Source of the DNA: Bacillus massilioanorexius
Lineage (GTDB): Bacteria; Bacillota; Bacilli; Bacillales; DSM-1321
Reading direction: 5' to 3'
Assembly: GCF_902374955.1 (NCBI RefSeq)
Contig: NZ_CABKRX010000111.1
Location: forward strand, 5 to 43,470
DNA length: 43,466 nt
The notes under the pieces: generated by a model
What the model was told of the DNA's origin: nothing
The model's input: the letters and a program-made list of their open reading frames with translations, nothing else
Database searches by the model: none
Shown here: positions 36,127 through 43,466 of the stretch, in pieces
Position numbering within the stretch: the stretch's first letter is position 1
Layout of the letters: the number at the start of each line of letters is the position of its first letter
Translations under genes and position numbers: made by a program

Positions 36127-36140
36127 GATGAAAATCCCCC

Positions 36141-36326
36141 TTAAGCTAATTGTTTATTTGTTTGATTTTGAATCCAATTCATGAATTCGTGTGCCATTAC
36201 TCGCTTGTTTCGTCCGATTCGAATCGTTGGAAAGTCGTCACGATCCATAATTTCGTATGCTGTAGCGCGAGATACCTTTAACAGTTTTGCAATGTCTTGT
36301 GCAGTTAAAATTTCAAAGTTATTCAT
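36141..36326 (-). CDS. xis: excisionase / HTH DNA-binding protein
   Basis: 61 residues with a MerR/excisionase-type HTH (TAQDIAKLLKVSRATAYEIM..DDFPTIRIGRNKRV). GAGGAG precedes the ATG. Directly upstream of and overlapping the ribosome binding site of the intact integrase, the usual xis-int pair of small integrative elements. Confidence 0.88.
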   Translation of the reverse strand: MNNFEILTAQDIAKLLKVSRATAYEIMDRDDFPTIRIGRNKRVMAHEFMNWIQNQTNKQLA

Positions 36327-36399
36327 TATATATTTCTCCTCTTCATTTCTGTTTAGCTTTTCGATAATCTGTCTATACTGTAGGTATGGATTCGATTAT

Positions 36400-37224
36400 A
36401 TGTACAGTAAAGTATCCTTTGTATTCTTTGGTGTTATTCTAATGATTATTACAACACTAGAACAGATTAATAAAGGCTTTTTAGCATTAGGACTGAATTT
36501 AGTTTATTTTTTGTCAATAATTATTGTTGGCTGGTATCTAACAGGTCATTATAATCAACTGGAATACTTATATTGGACAATTTCTTGTATGAATATTTTA
36601 GGATTTGTGAGTATGATGTTTGTGTTAAAAGTCATAAGAAATGAATTTAAAATTGCCGGATTAAAAGAAAGTGGAAACGTAAGTTTTATGGTTCAAAATT
36701 ATGAAAATCACTATTCAACAGAGATATTGAAATTATTTACTGAATCAAATTTTTACTTTAAGACTATGTCGCCTAAATACTTAAGTGAGGAAGAAATACT
36801 CAACTTAGTAGAATCCGAAACAATGATTATTACTTCAAATAATAAGGTTATAGGTTTAGTAGAATTCAACCTTGTAATGGAAGCTGCTAAACACTATAGT
36901 ATTGATTTTAGATTCTCTAATAAATTAAATATTCAAACATGTAGTTACATCCTTGAGCAGATTATTCAAGCGTTCACTCATAAATCTAGAGTTATTAAAT
37001 TAGCAACTAACTGTGTTGAATTTGATGATGATTATATAACATTATTAAAAAACATTGGTTTTACAATAGAAGGGAAATTGGATAATTTAATTCAAAAAGA
37101 TGATAGATCACATGCGATTATATATTTTCATAAATTTATAACAAAACAAGAACAATTGGAATTAAGTCAGAAAGAAAAAGTTCAAGAATTAAGTAGATTT
37201 GGCGTTGAATTGGGGGGAAGCTAA
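36400..37224 (+). CDS. membrane-anchored GNAT-like acyltransferase
   Basis: 274 residues from the ATG at 36,400. The first 85 residues form about three membrane helices (SFVFFGVILMIITTLE; FLALGLNLVYFLSIIIVGWYL; ISCMNILGFVSMMFVLKVI). A GNAT-like domain follows: TEILKLFTESNFYF, VIGLVEFN, and the C-terminal ITLLKNIGFTIEGKLDN typical of the GNAT family. It is very AT-rich. First of five overlapping genes: its stop overlaps the next ATG (TAATG). The ribosome binding site is weak, so the start is uncertain. The upstream frame runs antisense through xis and is not used. Role: possibly a membrane-bound acyltransferase (inference). Confidence 0.6.
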   Translation: MYSKVSFVFFGVILMIITTLEQINKGFLALGLNLVYFLSIIIVGWYLTGHYNQLEYLYWTISCMNILGFVSMMFVLKVIRNEFKIAGLKESGNVSFMVQNYENHYSTEILKLFTESNFYFKTMSPKYLSEEEILNLVESETMIITSNNKVIGLVEFNLVMEAAKHYSIDFRFSNKLNIQTCSYILEQIIQAFTHKSRVIKLATNCVEFDDDYITLLKNIGFTIEGKLDNLIQKDDRSHAIIYFHKFITKQEQLELSQKEKVQELSRFGVELGGS

Positions 37225-37700
37225 TGTTAATGGGATACAGGGGAGTTTCAAAAAGAATATATGAGTGGGATTGGATTCCTGAGGAAATAATTTCTATAAG
37301 AGAGAATAATCCTCAAATTTATTATCCTAAATATAATGTTTCCACTAATGTAAAAGATGAAAGGCTATTAGAAGTACCAGAAAAAGCTTTTGTTTATTAT
37401 AAAGATATAGATTTCATTAATAGACGTTCTAAAATACAAATCTCAATATTTGATAGTTTAAATCTTAAAATTGAGGACTTAGTTGAAGAATCAATTGAAT
37501 ATGCTTTCAATACATTACAATTGAATCGAATATATGGATTTATTCGTCCTTAAAGGAAAAATGAAATCAATATTTTAGAACATGCTGGTTTTAAAAAAGA
37601 AGGTGTTATTCCTGGACATCTATTTTGGAGCCATAAAAGAAGAAATAGAGAAATTTGGGCTCTAATGAAGGGAGGAGATATTAATGATAGACTTTCGTAA
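37224..37700 (+). pseudogene. RimJ/RimL-type GNAT with an in-frame stop
   Basis: The first 109 codons end at a TAA (37,551-37,553) after LQLNRIYGFIRP. The same frame continues with RKNEINILEHAGFKKEGVIPG and runs to 37,700, giving about 158 codons, the normal length for this family. The junction falls in the conserved acetyl-CoA pocket (...IRP x NxxxINILEHAGFKKEG). A nonsense mutation or a sequencing error would explain it. The ATG overlaps the previous stop by one base. The frame would overlap the next gene start by 17 bases. Confidence 0.7.
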
Positions 37701-38160
37701 AATAAGTTTAGATGAAAGTACGGATACATTAAGTCAAATATCGAATGTCAAAACAACTTACTTTTCAGTTAACCCATATTTGGACAATGTAAATTTGATT
37801 AAGAAGAAACTTGTACAAAAAAACATTAATGTATATAACGCTTACATTGAAAATCAAATTGTAGGGGTTTTTCTAATAGAAATAATAGATTTTACAGATG
37901 ACCTTGCAGTTATTGATTTTCTTTGTTTAAAGGATAATGTATTAGAAAGTGATATTTTAATAGTTGAATTTTTAGATATTATTCATGATATTTATAATAT
38001 TGGCAATTTTATTAAATTTGAAGAAATAAATGATGAAAGATTATCCTCTTTTCAAAAAATCGGTTTTTGTGAAATAGCTAATCTGAATAATCATCTTTTT
38101 TATGATGGTGTGTTTCATAATCAAAGGTTATATTTTATTGATTGGAGGGAAGCGGGATGA
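37684..38160 (+). CDS. GNAT-like protein (third in the operon)
   Basis: 158 residues, AT-rich. The GNAT fold is suggested by IVGVFLIEIID, LAVIDFLCLKDNV, SDILIVEFLDIIHDIYNIG and the C-terminal SSFQKIGFCEIANLNNHLFYDG. GGGAGGAGA precedes the ATG. Its TGA overlaps the ATG of the next gene. The acyl-CoA-binding RxxGxG loop is not recognisable, so the activity may be altered. Confidence 0.55.
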   Translation: MIDFRKISLDESTDTLSQISNVKTTYFSVNPYLDNVNLIKKKLVQKNINVYNAYIENQIVGVFLIEIIDFTDDLAVIDFLCLKDNVLESDILIVEFLDIIHDIYNIGNFIKFEEINDERLSSFQKIGFCEIANLNNHLFYDGVFHNQRLYFIDWREAG

Positions 38161-38732
38161 AAAATAAATTATTGATTTTTCATTTGGAAGAAAGTGATAT
38201 TAAAAATAGAATGGATCTTCTATATGATTATCATGTACAAAAAAATTTAAATCATCTTTCTATGTTGTTTGATGAGAATCAAATTAAGAATATTCATTTA
38301 CAAGGCATATCGCATCAACAAGATATCAAACGTCATTATATAATTAAAACAAGTCTAGAACAGATTGTTGGTTACTGTTGGATCACATCTATTGATTGGA
38401 TAAACAGAACATGTGAACTATCAATAAGTATTTTACCAAAATATCGAATTGGCTATGGTTACTTAGCATTGATTGAGATGTATGAATATTTATATAAATA
38501 TTTAAATATGAAAACAATTACAAATCAAATTTTAGAAGAAAATGAACTTTTACGTACTGAAAGTTCTATTAAAGAATTTGCATTAAAGGGTAAATATGAT
38601 TCATATACTAATGGAAAGTATCGCATTTCATATAAATGGACTCAGACATTAGAACAACATTTAGAGTTAGAGAGCGTGAAGATATTAAAAAATGAAAAAA
38701 TAAAAAATAAATTGGCAACTGTTATTGGATGA
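38157..38732 (+). CDS. GNAT acetyltransferase-like protein (fourth in the operon)
   Basis: 191 residues. The RimL-type core is visible: IVGYCWITSIDWINRTCELSI, ILPKYRIGYGYLALIEMYEYLYKYL (the RxxGxG-like stretch) and a following Asn/Glu loop. Start at the ATGA overlap with the third gene; an in-frame start 15 bases upstream is less good. The TGA overlaps the start region of the AcpS-like gene. Confidence 0.7.
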   Translation: MKNKLLIFHLEESDIKNRMDLLYDYHVQKNLNHLSMLFDENQIKNIHLQGISHQQDIKRHYIIKTSLEQIVGYCWITSIDWINRTCELSISILPKYRIGYGYLALIEMYEYLYKYLNMKTITNQILEENELLRTESSIKEFALKGKYDSYTNGKYRISYKWTQTLEQHLELESVKILKNEKIKNKLATVIG

Positions 38733-38736
38733 AATT

Positions 38737-39110
38737 ATGAAAATCGGTATAGATATATCAGAGAAAAACGAATTTAAGCTTATACTTAAAAATGAAAAAT
38801 ATATGAATTTTCTTTTCACTCAAAGAGAACTTGAACTAGCAAGTGATTACCCTGAGAGTAGAAGGACTGAATATATTGCTGGCAGATTCAGTTCTAAAGA
38901 AGCTGTTATTAAAGCGCTTGAAGAGGGTTTTTTAACAAATACTAATATAAAATGGAAAGACATTGAAATTGTAAAAAAAATAAAGGAGAACCAACTGTAG
39001 TATTACATAATAATGCTGATCAACTATTTAAAAATAAAGGATATAGTAACATTTCTATTTCTATCTCTTATAAAAAAAATTTAGTATTTAGTATAGCTTT
39101 ACTTTATTAA
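38737..39110 (+). pseudogene. AcpS-type 4'-phosphopantetheinyl transferase, split by an A8 run
   Basis: Transfers 4'-phosphopantetheine to an acyl or peptidyl carrier protein. Seen: MKIGIDISEKNEF (Mg-binding GIDxxE-like) and YIAGRFSSKEAVIKAL (family motif RFxxKEAxxKAL). The frame ends at 39,000, but a -1 shift at the A8 run (38,973-38,980) continues with NKGEPTVVLHNNADQLF...ISISYKKNLVFSIALLY, the expected AcpS C terminus. Joined length is 124 residues, normal for AcpS. Either a 1-base insertion, or a slippage site. The upstream gene ends four bases before the ATG. Confidence 0.8.
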
Positions 39111-39451
39111 AAGCACTTCTTCAAGTATCTTAAATCTTTATAGAGAGAACTTCCAATTGTTGTTGCCTCTTAATTCACATGATAGAAAACATATAAGACA
39201 TTCCATAAAGTACTATTGTTTAAAATTTTTCAAGGAGAATTATTTTTCCTACTATGAATTACATTCACTTTATCCTATTTTAAATAATTGATATTTTTGC
39301 TGTGTTTGGAAGACCACTTGCTCACATAATTATTTTTTTGAGTTTAATTTATTTAACTGAATTGATTTTAAAGGATATAGAAATCTTATTAAATCAATGT
39401 TTTTCATACGTATTTAATTTAGTTGAACTAGTTTGGTTTTACCAAACAAAA
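39111..39451. other. gene-free stretch between PPTase and right repeat
   Basis: Very AT-rich, no ORF and no clear terminator. A TTGTTGCCTCTTAATTCACATG motif near 39,159 resembles the TTTGTTGCC edge seen near 25,487 and 30,258. Confidence 0.4.
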
Positions 39452-39959
39452 TTGACAGGGATGGGGTCGAGGGTTCGAATCCCTCTCGGGTCATCATTTT
39501 AGCGAAGCTCAAACCCAGTGGTATCAAGGGTTTGGGCTTTTTGTTTGTTTTTAGATAAAACCATTTTATCCCTGTATTTTTATTCATTGCACATAGACTG
39601 CACAAAAAGCTCACTTCAGCTTACAGTATCAATGCTTCTAGCGGTTGTATTTTTTCTTTTTTGTCCATTATGTCCAGAAGTTTTCATCAAATCTCTCTGC
39701 AGTTTTCTTCTGCATTTCCTCATTTGTATGAGAATAGATATCCAACGTAATACCGACTCGTGCATGACCGAGTCGTTCACTAACAACCTTTGGATTTTCA
39801 CCCATCCGCATTAAAATCGTTGCATGTGTATGACGCAAATTATGAAACGGTATATACGGTACGTTTGCTTTCTTAATGAGCATTTTATATTTGCGCAACA
39901 AATTTCTCGGCTCTAGGTACGTGCCGTTCTTTGAAGGGAAAACCAAATCCATTGGATGC
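39452..39959. repeat. attachment-site direct repeat, copy 2 (partial tRNA)
   Basis: The core 39,452-39,493 repeats the tRNA from the anticodon loop to the end, without the 5' half; the 5' flank is unrelated. The rest matches copy 1 almost base for base into the integrase gene (a few single-base and one three-base difference). It marks the junction between two stacked elements. Confidence 0.9.
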
Positions 39960-40241
39960 TCGTCCTGCTGTAATTTGTAATCGGCTAATGCATCCTTTCT
40001 TTTAATTAATCCCCATTTAAGAGCCTTTTGAAAAGCCTTTGACAAGATATTATGCATGAGTTTGACAGTAGCGTTGGCTAGCCCAGTTTGTAATTTCTGT
40101 ACGTACAACTGATTAATATCATACATTGTAATCTTATCTAAAGGTGTAGCTTGAAAATAGGGAATCAAATAGTTTCTAATGGAAACTTCTGCTCGCTCGA
40201 AGCTAGTACTTTACACTTTATGTTTATACGTTCTGTGAGGC
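39668..40241 (-). pseudogene. tyrosine integrase remnant (copy 2)
   Basis: Same gene as the first integrase. Its C-terminal part is intact (FHNLRHTHATILMRMG, VSERLGHARVGITLDIYSH). An internal deletion of about 100 codons joins KWGLIKR to DALADYK and removes the ArgI region. A TAA replaces CAA in the equivalent of HEVQST, and the N terminus is missing beyond about 40,241. Not functional. Confidence 0.87.
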
Positions 40242-40432
40242 CAATTTCAAGGTCATGAATCCCCCTATTGGATACGATTGAATTGAAATAATTATCTTAA
40301 AGTTTGTTAGATCCTCCCAGTTTATTTGTTTATAATCTATTCTCAAGACCCTTCAAACTTATATGAAAGAGCATATAATGATTAATAGAATGCATAGCAT
40401 TTTAACAGATGTAGTTTTTTTAAGGGGTGAGA

Positions 40433-40918
40433 ATGTTGAAAAAATATTTTTCTCTTGGATTTTTACTTGGAACAATCATTTTAGTAGTGTGTAGTGGAAA
40501 TGTGAAAACGGAAACTCAATCAATGGTAATAGAAGAGTCGGAAGAAACGCTTGTAAAGGCAACAGAACAAGAACTTTTAAGTTCAAATAATGGTATATCA
40601 ATAAAGACTGAAAAAGAACAATATAAAACAACGGATAATGAAATCACTGTTAATTTTCAGAATGAAAGTCAAGATGAATTTACTTACGGTGAGGGGTTTT
40701 ATTTAGAGAGAAATATAAATGGAACTTGGTATTCCTATCCTTTTAAAGAAGATATAGCAGTTATTGATACAGGGTACACTCTTCAGCTTAATGAGAAAAA
40801 ATCAAAAACATGCTTGTTAAGTTCCTTGAAAGAAAAATTAGTCACAGGTGAATACAGAGTTATACAAAGTTTTGGAGCCACATATGTCGCTGCTCCCTTT
40901 GAAGTGATAAAAGAATAG
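40433..40918 (+). CDS. secreted Ig-like domain protein
   Basis: 161 residues. Signal peptide followed by ILVVCSG, a possible but imperfect lipobox. From residue about 52 a bacterial Ig-like fold is seen (ISIKTEKEQYKTTDNEITVNFQN, LERNINGTWYSYPF, GEYRVIQSFG). AAGGGGTGA precedes the ATG; the GTG two codons earlier lies in that tract. Function unknown, possibly a cell-surface protein. Confidence 0.75.
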   Translation: MLKKYFSLGFLLGTIILVVCSGNVKTETQSMVIEESEETLVKATEQELLSSNNGISIKTEKEQYKTTDNEITVNFQNESQDEFTYGEGFYLERNINGTWYSYPFKEDIAVIDTGYTLQLNEKKSKTCLLSSLKEKLVTGEYRVIQSFGATYVAAPFEVIKE

Positions 40919-40976
40919 AACGTCTCTAGGTCCTTTAGTTTTTTATTCAATTAACGGGGGCTTTACTTCTATATCA

Positions 40977-41001
40977 AGAGCTGTGTGATCAGCTCTTTTT
41001 T
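40977..41001 (+). terminator. terminator of the Ig-like gene
   Basis: AGAGCTG / CAGCTCT with a six-base loop, then six Ts. Confidence 0.9.
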
Positions 41002-41474
41002 GTTTTGCAACTAAAGGGAGAGATAAAATGGAAAATACTTTGAGGATAGATGCTTCCTATTCATTAAATTTTTTGGTTAATATCCAAAATATATTTCTAA
41101 ATAACAATCAGAGCACTTGTAAATTGAAATTCCCTTACATACAATAAAATGCGACCCTTGAATGGTCGCATTGAGAAGATAATCTTGATTTCCTGTATTC
41201 TCTTATGCTGCCCTTAGTTCATGGATAATAATTTTCATCTATGAACTCAAGATAGGTCAAACTCTTTTGAGGTAAAATATAATTGTGTTCTCTTTTTATC
41301 TAGTGGTACGGGTAAAAAGGTTCAGTATTAAATTGCCTTGTTATTAAGTAACTAGTGTCAGGACGCTGAAAAATCTGTTTTTCATATTCTTTAAAATATA
41401 TAACTATCATTTCCCACATTATCTCCACTTTTTAGCGTTAATAAAGGAAAACATTCTTTTTTATGCAAAAGATA
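41002..41474. other. gene-poor stretch with one hairpin
   Basis: No convincing gene. A 39-codon ORF from 41,028 has AAGGGAGAG upstream but no recognisable content. A 9-bp stem AATGCGACC / GGTCGCATT at about 41,147-41,173 could terminate transcription from the reductase side. Confidence 0.45.
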
Positions 41475-42335
41475 TTAAATTTTACCTTTTCTTTCTTCTA
41501 TCATTTGTCTAAACCAATCAACAGTTTCTGGAGTTTGATGGTCAAAAAATAGGCTTGTTTTCGTATCTAAAGTAGCGATTTTATCCATATCTTCCTTTGA
41601 TAATCTAAAATCAAATATTTCAAAGTTCTCTTTCATACGTTCTACCTGAGAAGATTTTGCCAAAGCAACAACATCTCTTTGCATAAGCCATCTTAAAATA
41701 ATTTGTGCAACAGATTTATTGTATTTATCAGCAATTTCTTTTAGGACAGGATTTTGGAACATATTATTTTTCCCTTCACCGAAAGGAGCCCACGCTTCTA
41801 TCTGAATATTACGCTCTATCATATTTTGCTGTGCCTGAATCTGTTGATGTAATGGATTTGTTTCTACTTGATTTATCTGCGGAGTAACTTTATTAAAGGC
41901 TGCAATATCAGCTAATCTATCTGGAGAAAAGTTACTAACTCCAATCGCTCTGATTTTTCCCTGTTCATACAAATCTTGCAGTGCACGATAGGCACCATAA
42001 TAATCACTGTATGGCTGATGAAGCAGAACCAAGTCGATATAATCAACTTTTAACTTCTGCATAGACTTTAATACAGATTGTTTAGCTTTTTCATAACCGT
42101 AATTGTCAATCCATACCTTTGTAGTAATAAACAATTCTTCTCTCGGTACACCACACTTACTGATTGCATTACCGACTTCTTCTTCGTTAAAATAAGATTG
42201 TGCTGTATCAATGTGTCTGTAACCTACTTTAATTGCATCAAGTACACATTTTTCACATTCTTCCTTTGGAATCTGAAATACCCCGAAACCTAGCTTTGGC
42301 ATATTTACACCATTATTCAATTTTACATATTCCAT
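41475..42335 (-). CDS. aldo/keto reductase
   Basis: NADPH-dependent carbonyl reductase, 286 residues, of the diketogluconate-reductase-like group. The catalytic tetrad is D43, Y48, K73 and H106 (GYRHIDTAQSYFNEEEVG, TTKVW, LLHQPYSD). GKIRAIGVSNF and the C-terminal cofactor segment LAKSSQVERMKENFEIFDF are standard. Its promoter is of the MerR type (see operator). Likely reduces a reactive aldehyde (inference). Confidence 0.95.
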   Translation of the reverse strand: MEYVKLNNGVNMPKLGFGVFQIPKEECEKCVLDAIKVGYRHIDTAQSYFNEEEVGNAISKCGVPREELFITTKVWIDNYGYEKAKQSVLKSMQKLKVDYIDLVLLHQPYSDYYGAYRALQDLYEQGKIRAIGVSNFSPDRLADIAAFNKVTPQINQVETNPLHQQIQAQQNMIERNIQIEAWAPFGEGKNNMFQNPVLKEIADKYNKSVAQIILRWLMQRDVVALAKSSQVERMKENFEIFDFRLSKEDMDKIATLDTKTSLFFDHQTPETVDWFRQMIEERKGKI

Positions 42336-42380
42336 AGTCTATTCCTCCTTAACTGTAATTGCTTTTTTAAGTACAATAAA

Positions 42381-42411
42381 AGTATATTACCCGGTAGTAA
42401 CTACCGGTCAA
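42381..42411 (-). promoter_or_regulatory. MerR-type promoter and operator of the reductase
   Basis: On the minus strand TTGACC (-35), a 19-bp spacer and TATACT (-10). The spacer holds most of a 17-bp palindrome, CCGGTAGTAACTACCGG (42,391-42,407). A long spacer with a dyad between the boxes is the hallmark of MerR-activated promoters. Confidence 0.85.
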
Positions 42412-42453
42412 TATCTATTTTTAACTTCTGGACTGTTTAAATAGGAGGTTTTT

Positions 42454-42846
42454 ATGTATTCAATGAAAGAAGTATGTAAGCAAGTAGGGATGACCTATGA
42501 AACACTAAAATATTACTGCAATGAAGGACTGATACCTAATGTAAAAAGAGATAAGCGCAACTACAGAGTTTTTGATGACAGGGATATTGCATGGATAAAA
42601 AGTCTATCCTGTCTGAAAAAATGTGGAATGAGCATTAAGGAAATGAAAGAATATCTTAATTTATGTTTAATAGGTGAATCATCCATACCGAAAAGAAAAA
42701 GCATACTGGAATTTAAGAAAAAAGCGTTGCTGGAGAAATTGCAGGAGATTGAAGAATCTATTGATTATATTGACACGAAAGAGCAATTTTATGATGATGT
42801 TCTAAGTAATAAAATTCAATATGAGAGTAACCTTAATAATAATTGA
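42454..42846 (+). CDS. MerR family transcriptional regulator
   Basis: 130 residues. N-terminal MerR HTH (MKEVCKQVGMTYETLKYYCNEGLIPNVKRDKRNYRVFDDRDIAWI), then a long coiled-coil dimerisation helix (about 80-115) and a short tail with no metal-binding Cys. TAGGAGG precedes the ATG. Divergent from the reductase gene, whose promoter it most likely activates. Confidence 0.92.
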   Translation: MYSMKEVCKQVGMTYETLKYYCNEGLIPNVKRDKRNYRVFDDRDIAWIKSLSCLKKCGMSIKEMKEYLNLCLIGESSIPKRKSILEFKKKALLEKLQEIEESIDYIDTKEQFYDDVLSNKIQYESNLNNN

Positions 42847-42875
42847 TGATAGTTATTAAAATAGTATGAAAAAAA

Positions 42876-42905
42876 GTGTGTTACCTTAAGAGGTACACGC
42901 TTTTT
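42876..42905 (+). terminator. merR-type gene terminator
   Basis: GTGTGTTACC / GGTACACGC with one bulge, then five Ts. Confidence 0.75.
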
Positions 42906-43466
42906 ATATAATCGAAATGCCTGTTATTATCTATAATTCTGATTTCAGTATTTTTCTATACATCCTTATGGCAACCATCGTTTGTGTATTTACTAAAAGT
43001 TGATGAGTTAATGTCTACTATTTTATATTGGCGAAAAGTCTTTTTAAATACCACTTCTTCTTATTTTTCCTGTTTCTTTACTTTGTTCATTTCTTTATTT
43101 TCCTCAATATAATTTTCTCTTGATACTTATATTTTAAAGTGTTCTATACTCTCTCAATAAATATGGAAAAGTGAACTATCATGAAACTAGTGTATTAAAA
43201 AAGTCACGATGTTTGTAAAAAAAGATGGGACGTTTATAGAAAAGTTGAGTTGTTGTTTCCTTAGATTATTTCTCTAGGGCTTGTTTTATTTAACTAATAT
43301 CCAAAATACCCTGTAAATAAATTCGCTTGAAGAAACGGGGCAGCATAACTGACATCCACCTCATGGAAAGATTGGACGTAGGAATTTGAGAGCGAAGACT
43401 CTGTGAGACATGGGATGGTTGACCTCCATGAGACATGTGGACATCTATTAGTGCGATCATAAAACA
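42906..43466. other. right end, no gene seen
   Basis: AT-rich, no supported ORF. From about 43,335 the composition changes to GC-richer sequence with repeated GAGACATG words (GTGAGACATGGGATGG, ATGAGACATGTGG), perhaps the start of a gene or mobile-element end outside the window. Confidence 0.4.

Noticed and set aside
36181..36399. upstream extension of the first GNAT-like gene
   Set aside because: This part is antisense to xis and has no ribosome binding site. The ATG at 36,400, just before the membrane helices, fits better.
30594..39493. CRISPR array or other spaced repeats
   Set aside because: The repeats here are a two-copy attachment site and a coding tandem repeat with no spacers. No repeat-spacer pattern was seen anywhere in the window.
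41028..41147. 39-codon ORF after the Ig-like gene
   Set aside because: It has an acceptable ribosome binding site, but no recognisable features or context, and is too short to support.

Overview
The window looks like the chromosome of a low-GC, spore-forming Bacillaceae (Bacillus sensu lato). Three things point to this. The gene order follows the B. subtilis yjb-yjc region (yjbJ-K-L, relQ, nadF, yjbO, prpE, then fabI, cotO, cotZ/Y, yjcA, spoVIF, a UvrD-like helicase, yjcF-G-H). There are many spore genes. Ribosome binding sites are strong and purine-rich, and TTG/GTG starts are common. The species is not resolved.

Bases 1-30,560 are mainly core chromosome: a lytic transglycosylase, a CYTH enzyme, the yjbL-relQ-nadF-yjbO run, PrpE, an MgtE magnesium channel, FabI with a near-perfect FapR operator, and a DegV protein. 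Between degV and cotO sits a catabolic module: a large GAF/PucR-like regulator divergent from an M20 amidohydrolase, a many-helix permease and a second M20 amidohydrolase. A sporulation block follows: CotO, CotZ/Y, YjcA, a 44-residue Gly/Cys/Lys-tailed peptide, a YhcN/YlaJ-like lipoprotein with SpoVAC-SpoVAD-SpoVAEb, a YjcZ-type peptide, a Cys/Ser/Arg-rich small protein and SpoVIF. Then come the helicase, a DUF218 membrane protein, YjcF-G-H and an ABC exporter pair.

At 30,564 a tRNA-Val(GAC) gene marks the start of an accessory region. The 3' half of the tRNA plus about 500 bp of integrase-side sequence is repeated at 39,452. This is what two related elements stacked at one tRNA site would leave. 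Both tRNA-side integrase copies are broken, one by a 1-bp frameshift and one by a large internal deletion plus a stop. A third, intact integrase with its excisionase lies inside the first element. Other cargo is a cold-shock protein, a CarD/YdeB-like RNA polymerase binding protein, a membrane protein with a 24-bp tandem repeat and an Excalibur domain, and about 1 kb of gene-free DNA.

The most novel content is an AT-rich, tightly overlapping five-gene operon at 36,400-39,110. It has a membrane-anchored GNAT-like protein, a RimJ/L-type GNAT with an in-frame stop, two more GNAT-like proteins, and an AcpS-type phosphopantetheinyl transferase whose frame breaks at an A8 run. GNAT-fold enzymes together with a carrier-protein-activating enzyme suggest acyl- or aminoacyl-carrier-protein chemistry (inference). 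No carrier protein is visible here.

The right end carries a small secreted Ig-like protein, then an aldo/keto reductase divergent from a MerR regulator. Their shared promoter has a 17-bp palindrome inside a 19-bp spacer, the classic MerR-activated layout. The last 600 bases hold no gene I can support.
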